NCBI RefSeq assembly: GCF_040807025.1
Contig: NC_090942.1
Coordinates: forward strand, 74,203,487 to 74,267,486
Length of the DNA stretch: 64,000 nt
Source: Struthio camelus
Lineage: Eukaryota; Chordata; Aves; Struthioniformes; Struthionidae
Direction of reading: 5' to 3'
A program made the translations under genes and the position numbers. This document shows, piece by piece, positions 39,480 through 52,734 of the stretch. A model generated the notes under the pieces. It did not search any database. It was not told the origin of the DNA and was given only the letters and a program-made list of their open reading frames with translations. Position 1 is the stretch's first letter, and the number at the start of each line of letters is the position of its first letter.

Positions 39480-40030
39480 CCACGGCCACCTGATCCCAGC
39501 CAACCCACCAGCATGTGTTGGCAGAGAGCACCATCAGCAGCACACATCAGTGCCTCTCCGCAAGCCACAGTGTGGGTTGTGTCAGCCACCAGCCTAACAA
39601 CTGGCTGCAGGTTGGCCTTGCCCACCGGGAACCTGTTCTGCAAGGCCTGTGATAGCATGGAAAATCAAAAACAGAAGAGCAGATCAACAACAAGCAATGG
39701 TTTGTTGTCACTGATGGAGATTGTTCCTCCCCGCAGTGCGACTTGGTGCTGTGTCTCTGTGGCAGGCTGAGCAGCAGCTGCCATCTCTACAACAAGCACT
39801 CCGGAGGTGGGCATCAGCGTCTCCCGAGAGCAGCACGGACAACAGCTCTCAGGATGGGAGCTGCTGCCTGACTCTGGACAGGCGCTACGCTGCTGAACAC
39901 TGCCAGCCACGTTCCCAAAGCAGGACACAGCGTTCCCGATATGATGCGCCTGGTTGAACGGAGCTGCCCTTCGACGCCCTTTGTGTGTTATGAACCGCAT
40001 CAAACGGGTGCAAGATATTCTGCAGCTGAG
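39480..40030. other. CpG-enriched, GC-rich block upstream of the 1B-like gene
   Basis: In AT-rich surroundings this roughly 550-bp stretch is GC-rich and contains about 20 CpG dinucleotides. It lies about 5 kb upstream of the 1B-like start codon. Overlapping open frames on both strands reach 126 codons but match nothing I know and are the expected by-product of high GC. It could be a promoter or other regulatory CpG cluster, or a decayed GC-rich repeat. Confidence 0.4.
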
Positions 40031-43000
40031 GACAAGTAAGGACATTCAGAGCAAGTGGGTGCGTGTTCCCCATGCTCAGCTGGCTTGTTTGCCCAGGAGG
40101 TTAAGAATTTGCAGAGATGTAAGGCCTGGCCACCTGCCATACAGAGGTAAGCCAGATGGCAGCTCCTGCTCAAGAGCGCTGTGTCTCATTCATCAGCAGT
40201 GGAAGCATTGTGCGAAGGGAACGTACTTGTCACTATTTTAGTTGTGCTTGGTTGCACTGATTAAGCTTCACTGTCAACAGAGTCTGAGCCTTAAGCTGCC
40301 CGGTCCCAAGTGCCAAGCTTGCAACCTAAAGATCACATGGTGATGCCATGTCAGGGCTGACGTGGCTGCAAGACCAGGATTCAGAGAGCTCGGTCTGCAA
40401 GTTAGACTGTGGGTTTCCTCAGAAGACAGTAATTAGTAGTGGAAGGAGGCCAAACATGAATACTGGTAGTTTGTCCCCTAGTACTGTTTAGACATGCCCA
40501 CCTCCTATTTATGCCATTGGAAATCACCTTTTATAAGTACTTTGCAAGAAGGCCATATTAAGCAGGAATCTCATAAAGCAAGGAGGAAATTTAGCTCCTG
40601 GAAAACACAGCCTTTTTTTTTCTGCTGCAGAAAGTTTAGACTAAAAAAAAACGTAAACGAGCAACTCACTCAGGCATTTGAATTTCACAGAATATTCCCA
40701 ATTCTTAGTCATCTGCACACCTGGGAGACTGACTGAATTGCAGCCCTATTTGGACTCCTCTTAACTCAGTATTGCTTATGCTGTGAAAACATATATATCA
40801 AAAAAGTATGAAAAGGTACCAATTATACGAGCTATAATGAATGATTTCAGTAGTTGACCCTCAATATTAAAGCCGTGTAAATATATGGCAGAAGGGCTTT
40901 CTATGTGATACAGACTTCTTTTGGATTTATCAGCCCACAGCACTGAGGTAAAACAGCTCTCCCTCATCTACCAGATTCTTCCTCTCTCCAAAAATTTATG
41001 AAAGTCATAATTCTTTTTTAATAATATCACTGTCTGCTGCCATGGAGGAGTGTAGTATTAAATTCAAAAGGACAATGCTCATGACAGAAATTAGATGAAT
41101 AAAAGCTCTGGAGAAAACTAAGCTCTTCTCTACATACCATTGGCACTGCTAATTAATAGAGAAAAATCAGAACCGGACCTAAAGATCTCCACTTGCCAGG
41201 AAAGCTCATAACCTCATCCAACCTTCATTGCTCAGGCCTTGTCTGACCTGAAAACATGGCAAGATAAATTAGCAAAGAAAGTTAGAAACAGTGAATAGCT
41301 TTGTGCTTAACATATTTGAACTTAGAAATAACTTCCTTAGCACCTAGAAGAGGATTTCAGAAGCCAGACCTCTACATTAAAAGAATTAAAAGGAAATGAG
41401 AGAAACGTACGGCCACTGATTCCATTGAATGGCTATCGTTACTGACTGCAGCATCCCTTAGTAGCATCTGTCTATTAAGTTGTAATACCTGAAAAATAAA
41501 CGAGTGAATGAACAATGAAAGTTATGTGTGTATGTGTCTGTGTGTATTCTTGCAAATTCCTAGTCATAAGTGGAAGTCCTAAAGCAGCACCAACACTACC
41601 ACAAATGCTACTACCTTGGTACTCAGATTCTTCAGGGGGAATTTTGAGAGTTACAGAGCGGAATTTGAGTAATAGGGTAGGACAGTGGGAGAGGAAAGTA
41701 GGCTTAGGAAACAGGGCTCATGCCCTCTTGAAAATATGTTGCAACTCTGAACATTTCTGCAGAAACTTCAGCTTTTTTTATATACCATTCCGTCTTTATA
41801 TCTGAAAGTTTTCTCGAGGTTGGTTTGCCACCTACAGAAGAAAGAAAAATCTTCATGTGCCAGGCTGCACGCAGTTGCCTTCGCTGGGGCCTTCCCCAGA
41901 ACAGCCTTGAAACAATAGTAACAGCAAAGGTACACCATGAACTGGACCACTTTGTTTTCCATTAATCTCAGATGAGAAGTCTGTTTTTTTTCAAAGCCTG
42001 TTTGGAACTGTTTAAATGATAACATTATAAAGCTAGGCAGTCTTTAAACAAATACAGGGAGTCAAGGCCTTTTACAAAAACTCAGCCTTTGTGCTCAACT
42101 TCTTTCTCTATTCCCTACACGAATGGCACCATTTCCCATCCAAAATGAGCTCTCAGCTGTCCGAGTGAGGACTTTCTGGTCCCACTGCCCAGGCTATAAG
42201 GATCTAGCAAGTTCTCACCTATAGACACGTGCATACATGTCTGACCTGAGCAACTGCTGTTCATATTCCCAAAACACCTCTCCTGGAAATTAGCAGGCAC
42301 ATATCAAACATCCATTCTGCAGCAATTGAGTGGGGCTCATCCTGATGGGACATTAGGCATTGCCATGCCTAAGCTTTACCTCTAATGGGATCTACAAGTT
42401 TTTCTCATGTGATTTAAATCCCTTTAAAAAAATTTAGGCCATGGGCTCCGTGGGCAACACAAGGAAAAGGCAATTTCCTGCATTCCCAGGGGAAGTCCTA
42501 ATCACGAGGAAAGTTCAAAATCCCAGTCAGCATAGCTAGGGACCCTTATGCCTTATTAGTAAAGGAAGAGACTAAAAAATCTCTAAAAGAAGCGGCAATA
42601 GCCAAAAATTTATTGCTGAATACATCCAGGTTTTATCACGTGAGCAAACTTATATAAACTGAAAAGTGGTTTAACTTCTTTCTCTGGTCATCCCAGGTAT
42701 GCTCAGGGAGCTACTTTTTCCACACCCACAGGTTGAATTACCTCTAGGTGCTGCACTATAAGAGTTTGCTTGGATGGGAAGAGCCTGCAGGGAGGCTATC
42801 TGCTAAAATTCAACCTGAAATAGAAAGGATACAGGAAGCAGCCCAATGTTTATAGGTGAAACGTCTGAAGAAAGAAAGTGAACTTGAACTGATAATGAGA
42901 CTTGTCCAAACCTGTAATGCTTGTTATTCAGAATCTATACATTAGTATAATATGTATGTATCACAGATATGAAGCCAGCATTCATATCATAAACCAGACA

Positions 43001-45641
43001 GACTTGCCCTCAGCAAAATTATTATTCAGTGATGAAGGTTTAGTCACCATACCTCCCTCCTGCCTGTTAATTAAAATGGACTTGCCAGGTAACACTTTTT
43101 CCCTTTTACACTCCCAGGTGAAGAATTTTCTCTGTAAAAAGGATCATACCTTAACCAAACCCCATCATCAGCAATATTTAGCCGTGCACTTGGAATAGGC
43201 TTAAATTCTTAAATGTTAGAAGCAGCAGGGAGACAATGAAATTCATATGAGATGATATTTTTTAAGGTAGATCTAAACCTGCTTACAACGACCTGTAAAA
43301 TACTGAGAGACGTGACAATAAAACAGACGATGAAAAGTTGATACAACATAATGTAAATATAAAAATAATATCATATCTTACACATGCATAAAGATGTGCT
43401 TTAAATTAAGTGTTACCTTTTTCAGTGAGATACTGAAGATTTTGTGGGTGTTTCTTTGAAAAGGTCAGCTCAGTGCTGGACCATGGTCAAAAAAACAGAT
43501 CAGAAATCACAAATCATTACAAAAGGCACTGAATACCAAATGCTAGATGAATACGTGATGTACACATAGTTTTGCGTACCATTGTCTTTAAAACATCTCC
43601 AATATGATAGTATTGGTCACACTGCCAGAACAACATCAAGTGTTGTTTTCTCAGTGTCTGTCAGCTTCTGCATCCAGGCATGAGCACCCAGCCCTCCACT
43701 TGGCAGGTTTAAAAATCAAAACTCAATCCATAAGCATCCTTTACTGGGCCAGTGATAAAGAGATGTGGTTGACCGCATTGTGAAAAGCATCTGCTCAGCT
43801 CTTGAGCACTCAGAAAAGAAACTTACCACACATTTTTATCCCGGGAATATTTGTTGTACCAGATATGGCATATTATAAGGGTTTTATAAAGATTGCTTTG
43901 GAATGACCTGTACTCTGCATTTGCAGGTTTAGCTCGGGAGAAGTAGCGTCCCCACCTTAGACTTATGCCAAGAAACCTCTCTACCATGCCATCATCCATT
44001 CTCTCCACCCAGCACCTTCTAAGTCGATGAGTGGATTGAGTGGCAGGGTAATGATTTCAAACTGTTTGGTGAGGATGGGCTGTTACTCTGCCACACTTTG
44101 TCAAGCAGATGAAATGAAACAATTAAAAAGAAAGTGAATGTAAGTACCAAAAGGCTAAACATCAAACTTGGAGACGTTCCTATCTGCTTTGTTCCATTTC
44201 AAAACACAGTGAGTTAACTGGGCCTGACTCTTTGGCAGTGGTCCATTTGTATGGCACAGATTTACTTAGCTAACAAGGCCCTTTTGTTTGCCACAGCTGT
44301 GGAACTTCAGTACCTTGTATCTTTTCACATTCCCAGGTTACCTTGGCATCAAACTGTGACTAAATGCCTGCAAGAGATTTTTAACTCTAGCTTTGGAGGA
44401 ATGTAATCAGCACAAGGAAGAATGACGACTTTCAGTAAGTGCCCTAGGGTAGCAAGAGCAATAATGAAAATCAGCTGTGCCTCAAATATTCGCAACGCCT
44501 CTACAATACCTGGGGCACAATAGAGAACTATACTCTTTGCTCTTCTGTATTACAGGCTGCATCACATTTTCCTTCTCTTCTCTTCCCCTTCCTCATGTTA
44601 TAACTGTTCAGCTCCATCAGCTGGTGCAAAGGGAGAAAGGAGCTGTGACGGATCTTTTCAAAAGAATTGACTATAAGACCTCTCATATTTTAAGCTGAAA
44701 ACTTTAAATTTTGGAGATGAATTCCCTGCTCCATGGAAGGAAATTGATGTTTTGTCATTGAGGGACATGATATCACCTGAAGCAATTTCAAGCATATACA
44801 AACACAGTTAATGAGCCACACTGAAGAGTCTGGTATAACCTTATAACTGGTCTAACGTAACTATGTTGGTGAAATATCCTTCCTGTTTTTCTATGGCTGC
44901 AGAAGGTCCCAGATGTGTAAAATAAGAGTGATTCCGTGTAATACAGATTAAGTAGGGTAGGAAACACTTGCAAGTGCTGGAGTGCTGGTCTGTGGTATAG
45001 AATGCAGTTCCAGAAGCTCCCTCCATGCCTTATGCAGCAGGCAACAACAATCAGGGCCTGGGAGCTTTCCAATACCTATACTAAAAGGGCTTAAGAAGTT
45101 CTCGTGTGGCTGACTCCAGACAGACCTCAGCTCCTCTGCACTGAAGCCAAACATGAGGCAGTTGCAGTCTAGAGGCTAAACAGCAACGCACTGTGCTCAA
45201 CCAAATACGCACCTAGTATGATATACACTCCTACCAGCAGGATTGTCTGTATGGGTCTTTTCCTGAGATACCTAAGACATCTTAGGGCAGTGGCCAACTG
45301 ACACTGAACCCCAAATGGATACTGCCTACATCGCAGCACCACATACGAGAGAAATAATAGTTGGGACAAAGACCAGGAAGAGCACATAGGTGACTACTGC
45401 TATTTATCATTCAAAGAATAATCTGACAAAATGTGAAAAGGTATAGGATTTAATAGCTATCAATTTGCTGGCAAAATACCCCCACTTACTATTCTATCAC
45501 TCTTAATATACAAGTTATTCCCTTCTAAAGTGAATGTGACTGAAGTGACAAATCCCGAGAACTTTTCCTTGTCCTCGCTGTATTCAAGCCTTAAAAACAT
45601 CCCCATAAAACAGTCGTTTTTTAATTTTTAATTTATTTTTA

Positions 45642-45647
45642 TTTGTT
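45642..45647 (-). terminator. Candidate polyadenylation signal AATAAA of the 1A-like gene
   Basis: The + strand reads TTTATT, giving AATAAA on the transcript about 556 nt after the TAG at 46203-46205. It is the nearest perfect hexamer I found. Confidence 0.4.
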
Positions 45648-46202
45648 GTTCTTGTTACCAAAGCACCCAGGCCATGTCATAAACCAGGTTCATTACACTG
45701 GGCATCTACTCTCTACGTACGAACAAACAGTCCCTGCCTGCAAGGATTAGCAATATAATTAAATAATTGCATGGAATACTGAGGCCCAAAGAAGCTGTGT
45801 GACCTGTCTACAGTCAATGAGAGAGGCTGTGACAGAAGCCACTGGGGAATTCCAGGATGAAATCTGGCATCACTGAAGTCAGTTGCAAAACTCCAACTTC
45901 ACTGAAACCAGGATTCAAAATACATGTTTTTGCTTCATAGCCCTTTGATCAGATGACTCAGCCCTGGCATTTCATAAGTTTTCATATTTCTACTTCTTGC
46001 TCTTTTGCATAAAGCACTCACATTTTTTCTGCAAACTCTGTTCATGAACTGATATTTTTCTAAGAATAGAATTCGGATATAACTAGGTGTAATTCTGTTA
46101 ATGTCTGTCCAAGAGCTCACTACTAAAATTAAGAAATTTTTCAAAGATATGTCCAAAATTTACACTACAAGGTTTTTTCATGATATATCCTCCCCTGAAG
46201 TG

Positions 46203-46371
46203 CTATTTTACTGACTCATTTTCTTCTTCTTTAGCCTGCATTTCCACTGGTGCATTTATTAAGACTTTGCTTTCAGAAGATTTAAGTTTCTTCTTTAAAA
46301 TAAGGAGAATTAATGCACATGGGATATAGGACACTCCACGCAATATTTCTGGCAGACCCAGGTAGAGCCAT
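46203..46371 (-). CDS. SLCO1A2: 1A-like gene, terminal coding exon 14 (TM12, tail)
   Basis: 169 nt including [15 protein letters not shown] leads into helix 12, then the lysine-rich [10 protein letters not shown] and an acidic tail ending NESVK. The acceptor is TTTTATTCCAG. Confidence 0.94.
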
Positions 46372-49300
46372 CTGGAATAAAAGATGAGCTTTATTAAATA
46401 TATGCGTTCATGAAACAATGGCAAAACTATTCAGTGTAAATCCTTTTGTGATAATTGCCTAGCTGCTCTTAAGCTTGTGCCCTGAGCCACTTGGGTCTCA
46501 CCTAAGAGGAATCAATGTGAGAACAAAGAATATGTCAAGGGCAGCAAAGTGGCACCACTCAATTTCAGGCAACTATTCTGGCCAGTTAGCCACCTGGTCC
46601 CCTTAGGCTTTCTTCCTTTGAGGAAACGGAGAGAGACGTGAAAAGGGCAGTTCAGAACACCTGAGGAAAACTTACAGGTATTCATGAGCTAGCATTCGTC
46701 TTGCAAAACCAACCTTAACACAGTGTTATCAGGAATCAGGCTGAGGCTGTTATTTCAACCTTTCTCTTCAAAATTCCCATAGTGCTTCTTGAAGGACTAC
46801 AAAAGGCATGAAGCATAATATTCTGCACCAAATTCCAACTTGGATAACTGTAGCCTCTCTGTCTAAATTTCCCCTGAAATTTAATTCAAGTACTACTACA
46901 CTCATTTTCTGTTCAAAGATATTATGTAGTCAGCCCCTAAACATCCAACATTTTTTCCATAAGGGCTTTCTGCTTTTCTTTTTTTTTTTAAATCAGATAG
47001 TAGTGTGTTAAGGTCTGTTCTCATGGCAGATGTTCAGTGCATGCAAATATGTTAACAGGACATTTCTGGTCAAAGGATGTTGCGATGTCTATGGCAAAGG
47101 TTGCACTTGACAAATAAAGCCAATACCAAAGGAAAGGGTTATGTTAAATCTCTAATACTGGAGCAGTTTGTGTACTAGATAAGGATGAAGAGCATACATC
47201 TATATGTCTGTGCATTTAGTAACATAGTAAGGAGGAGATATGCACATAAAATAAAAAATATACCTGTAAGTGACAATGTCATATATCCTGCATGCTCCTT
47301 CTCCTCCACAACTCATAGTACCCCACTTCAAGCAAGTGGTATCTATCAAAGCTCCAAAATAAATGGGAGATGGAATTCCAGCTAAAAACGACATTAGCAA
47401 TGATTTTGGTGAATAGCACATTTTTTCTAAGTAACAGATATATTGCAGAACTTGTGTAGTTTCTCACCTACTTCATCTGTCCTGTTCTCTTGCAGCATGA
47501 ACCATGTTCCCTACCTTTCATATGTTCCCTTTTCTTCCTTATCCACCTACTCTCAACAAAAAAAATTCCTTCCTATTATGTATTTAACAATATATGCATG
47601 TTACAATATAAAAACCATGTACTCTGATTCCTATTCAAAACTCAACATTCTCTCTTACCAGTGAGTGTGTCATGTTCAGTAAATACTTGACAAGAGGGAG
47701 GGAATACAAGATAGCTTTCAGATAAGCCCCAAATATAATCATCCTATCCCTCAAAATAAAAGCATGCAAACTGAACAAGCTGTTCTAATTTGTCATGTTG
47801 CCTAGGCTTATAAAAAACAAATTTCCGCCACTGAAAGGCACTCCGTAGAGGTAGACACCTGTGCCATGCCCATAACCCAGCCCTGATCTATATCAGACTC
47901 CAAACGAGCCCTAGATGTGCTGCCAAAGTGCATTAGAGCTTTTCTTACCAAATACTCTAGCAGCTAGTCCATGGATACCCACTCCAAATGACTTTTCTTC
48001 AGGCTTCAGAGACCTGTATGATAATTACATTGTATACAGATTAACAGGGGTGACATTAGTAAGAAATAGTTATCTGGGGGGTTTTTTCAGTCAAATTCTT
48101 CATCACATCATGCCCAAATCATCCTAACTAGCGCATTGGCTGAAAGAGTTCATTATCCTCATTCCTATCATTAACTTCCTTAACTAGGACTGTCAGATCA
48201 CAAAAGGAAAGATTATTCTCCCAGTATCATCCACCTGCACTAAGGCCAGGCCAAGGCAAGAAGACAGTGGTGGCTTAATCAGCATCAGCTGTGGATGTGA
48301 TCAATAAGCAGATGGGTATTACGCACCTCTCGGTATCTCAATGCACTAACTCAGCAGTCTTTCGTTAATTTAGGATACAGCTGACAGCCAGGAGCAACAT
48401 CATTTTATAAAGCTGGCAAAGTTTAGCATGACACTAAACCCTAACAATCAGCACAGAAGTGACATAAGATCTTTCTGTTCTTCCTCCCTCCACACAAAGT
48501 AACCCACTTTTAACTCTTGAAGGTGTTTGACCTCAGAATAAAAAATCCAATAGGTTTCTAAAGATAAGAACATTTTACTGTACCTTATTAAGACCATATA
48601 CCCAGGCATGGCTGATAAGGAAAAAATGAAGCTGCAGACTAATGACAATATTAAAAAATAATGAAGCATCTTGTCACAGTTTTCTTTTCTGTCACACTGG
48701 CCCAGAATTGCGGAGACATTTTGAGATGAAAACCCTGAGGCTGCAACACAGGTGCAGTTTTCAAATACCTGTCAAAAGAGTGTTTTAATTACACAGACCC
48801 ATCAAAACTCACACACCGAGTGTGAAACTCGCACAATTGCTGCATTGCTCGTCGTCTCCTGCACCCGAGTCTGTATGTCACATGTGTAGCCCTGCACTGC
48901 AGCCTCTCTCCCCATCTGCCAGGCCCAGGTCCACTGATCAGGTATGTGGTGTGTGGGGTCAGAGCAGGAGGGAGCTGAGGTGCTCTTATGTAGCTGGAAG
49001 TACACTACCTCAAGCAGGCCATCATCAAAAGAGCCCTCTGTAGAAGATATATTTCCCACCACAGCATAGTAATGCCATTAAACTACCATTAAACTGCCAT
49101 TAAACCTGACCCTTCTTTTAATAACCAAATGTACAGGATAGCACATGCTAGAAGAGAAGAAACCAGAGACATCTGATTTAAGGTCAGCTTAATAATATCC
49201 TCACTCACATGCTTGCTTCTACTGAATCAATGAGACTATTCACAGAATAAGGACTAACAAATGTCATCCAGAGACAATAAGGGCATCAGCATCTGGCCCT

Positions 49301-52300
49301 TACTAAATCTGATCTAATCTAACAGTTCTCTAAAACATTTGTATGGCACAAATGATTTCTAAAATCTGTATGGTTTGGATTTTTATTGAGGTTATTATTT
49401 TCAATTGTTTTCCATCTAATCTGAACTTATAAATAAATTAATTGTGAAAAATGTACACTTAATTAGGGTAGCAAATGCTCTATAATACTAATTGATTTAT
49501 TTAAATCTACAGGATGAAAGAGATTATTATACCCATGCTCTAGAATTTCATTCTGGCTGAATGTGTGCTCAGGTTTCAGACTGGCTAACAATACCTTGAG
49601 AATAACTTCTTATAGCATTTTTGGTATTTCAGTTTCCTTCAATTATTAGAAGAGGCTTCTTCATTATATTCTTTAAATTAAATTTAATTTAAACTAATTT
49701 TCATATTCAGCTTGAAATTTCTGTTGCCACCAAATGAATTTGTCCAACTCTATCTCCTACAAGTGCAATTAAATGGATGTGTATGGATATTTCTCCCCCT
49801 ACTCCTCACCTACTATATTTCATAGCTACAGCACAAAAAAAAAAAAAAGTGTTCTTTACCACATGTTTTCCAGTTCCCCTTGAGGCTTTACACCCAGCAA
49901 GACAAGGTGACACATAAGTGATTCCATTGTCCCCACAGACTGGGTCCCATACTTTGAGCGTGCAATTACAATCACTGTTGCAGCCAGCAAATAGAGTATT
50001 TTCTGCATATGAGACTTGCTCTAGCCTGAAATACATTTAGAAGATGAATAAATATTTCAGTAGTGAAATCCCTGACGTAAGCCTCTGAAATGCCTAAGGT
50101 TCTATTCCAGCTGAAGTGCTGATCCAGGACGCAATCATACATGCTCCTATCCAGCAGTCATGCCTTTCTATCTTTCTATATGGTATTATACTATAGTATA
50201 TATTCATAACTAGGTATTCATACCCTACAGCGTTTTTCTCATGTATGGCATATATATGCTCAACTGTGAATAAGCATATGCAAACCTACATGTGCGTTCA
50301 CACACGCATGGCCCCTCCGCTGATTAATGGCAGGCTTCAAATCAAGAAACTGCAGATAAATTTCCTCTATTATCTTGACAGCAAGCAAATTTCAGTAAAC
50401 TAGTGCAAGATAAAGAACGATTTTGTCCCTCTATACTTCTGAAAGTGCATTAATGTATGCCTATGCTTGATCAACAACTTTTTATTTTTACCTGCAGTTA
50501 CATGACTTGAATGTAGAATTGTATTAGTCCAAGACACGATGCACTCATGCAATTGTATGAGTCTTTATATGTATATCTTTTTTAATATACTGTATCATTT
50601 AAAATAGGAATAACCAAAGCTAGACCTAGTGCCTCACACAATTAAGAAGTCTAGAAAAGTTAGATCCTGAAATATACCTTGTTTTGTTTTGCAAAGCTGT
50701 GGAGTCACTGGCTGATTTCTGACAAGAAAAATCATTTCAGTGTTGTGCCTTAAAGAACGTACCCTTCATACGAAACCGTTAGGCCAGCAACTGGTGAAGG
50801 GTCACAGATAGTCCAATGTGCAGTAAAGTAAAGAAGGTATTCCAGTAAAGATATCCAAAATGCTATGGTTGCAGCCTGAGAGATATTTGTCTTGAACTTC
50901 TTCATGAACAAGCCTCCAAAAAAATATCCAATGCATATAACCGGTAAGTTGTAAACACCTGTTTAAATGAGTAAAACGTTACAATAAATAAAGAGATCGG
51001 CAAAGCTTCCCATAAAGGAATAACATGTATATGATTTGGCAAATACATGTGTAGTGCCTATGGCTGATGAACTTAACTGAAGTCAAAAATGGTAGTCTGC
51101 TAGTTCCCTTGCACCCCCAACAACCAGCCACAGTCAATAGCAGTTGTGAACTGCTTGGAGAACCAGTGGGTAGGACTCAAAGGATTCATTAGAAAATTGC
51201 AACCTACAACAGCAGTTGAGTTCCAACACAAAAAAGGCAGGGTTTCATCACAGCCCCACTATCCGAGAGAGCAACTCAAGAGTAGGATAACCTAACTGAT
51301 CACATCTTTGTGTACACAGAACATCACAGAAAGAAGGAACAGACATGCAGTTTTGGAATGGGCTTATTGAACGTGCGCTTCACTTCTTTTTCACTGTTTG
51401 GTATTTTAATGAAGCAAAGATTGACTGAGAGATATCTAGGAACTAGTTTTACACAAACATTATATGGCTTGGTTGTCTTTGCTCAAGATGGTGCTGGTTC
51501 TCTAGCAATCCTTGACTGCACGTGAGCATGGGGAGCCTGAGGAAAGGGGAAGAACCATTAAAAGAGACTCGGGCTCCTCTCAAAGTACTCTGTCTGAAAA
51601 GGAACCATGCAGTGCAATGGCAGTGTAACACAGATAAGATGTACGATAGCTATATAGCTTTGTATGTAGAGCTTCAAAACACTGGTGACAGAGGGTATTA
51701 GTGGTGCCCATAAGGTCTGGGACATTCTTTGTGGTAGGATTTAAAGAAATTGGAGCAGCTACTATGCAAGCTGAGCATTCGGTTAAGGAACAGAAGTACG
51801 GCTTGATGTACGTTAAGATGATTCTTCTATAATAACTTGTTCTGATCTAATTAAATCACAACAGTTAAGTAAGAGAACAAAGAGAATTTACAACATGAAA
51901 AAGTCAAACGTATTGTTTCAGGATATTTGCTTTGTGCTACTACTTGCCATTATCATAACCTCTTTGAGATCAGTAGTGCAAGTGGTGCAAATCATATCAG
52001 ATGACATAATACATCAACTGAAGCTTCTAGAATGATCTAAAAGATGGAAAATGGGCTATTACAAAATTCTGCACAGGAAATCAGAAGATATTTAGCAGAA
52101 AATGCAAAATGATTATTTAGAACTGCTTTGTAGTGTGGAATCTCTCCCACATAGAAGCATTTGACCCTAGCATGTATATGTGTACATGTATATATGTATA
52201 TGTGTACATGTATAATGTACATATGTGAATGTATAGAGGGATAGAATTTGCGTATAGTCATCACCAGGTGGTAGATCAGAACAAAGCAAAATGTGGATGT

Positions 52301-52674
52301 ACCAATTAAAAAGATGGCGTCTGATGCAGATTTTCCAAACTGCTGTTCCAAGTATTTTGGCATGAAGGATATCATGCCATTGAATGCGCTGAACTGTAAC
52401 ACAGTTATGCATATAAATAACATATAAACTGGGTTGCGAAACAGAGCCTTGAGGAACGGAATGAAATCTGGAATGAGACAATGCAACAAGTTAGTGTGAT
52501 GCTTTACGAAATGAATCATCCACTGCTCGGTATGGCTGAGGAGGAAAGAGGGGAACAGAGATGGTCCTTAACTGTTTCAGGCTAATTCTTGTGCTTGGCC
52601 AGAGAATGCAGGTCAAAGACTGCTCACTTAGTGCAGCTTTCCCCAACGTGTCTCTTCTACATGGAAACAACCAT

Positions 52675-52734
<60 letters not shown>

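Larger units (their letters stand above)
34485..45641. other. Upstream region of the 1B-like gene; no further coding exon recognised
   Basis: This is 11 kb between the start of the 1B-like gene and the end of the 1A-like gene. The acceptor at 34484/34485 implies at least one 5' noncoding exon of the 1B-like gene here. - strand donor-like sites occur (for example near 36.68, 39.19, 42.22 and 43.83 kb) but none can be chosen from sequence alone. No transporter exon, and hence no third tandem copy or pseudogene, was found. A possible LTR fragment and a CpG-enriched block are listed separately. Confidence 0.5.

Noticed and set aside
39665-40045. 126-codon - strand frame and overlapping + strand frames
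   Set aside because: They occur together on both strands in the GC-rich block, where stop codons are scarce. There is no splice context and no recognised family.
37093-41427. Alternative phase-0 first exons for the 1B-like gene: short ATG-to-donor stretches near 37.1, 39.3 and 41.4 kb
   Set aside because: They encode only 5-8 residues with no family resemblance. The exon at 34339-34449 has the conserved SKLK ending and a strong start context.
44788-45387. Several overlapping - strand frames downstream of the 1A-like gene, one with a hydrophobic stretch
   Set aside because: They show no similarity to any SLCO exon and no matching splice sites. A decayed extra exon or repeat cannot be shown.
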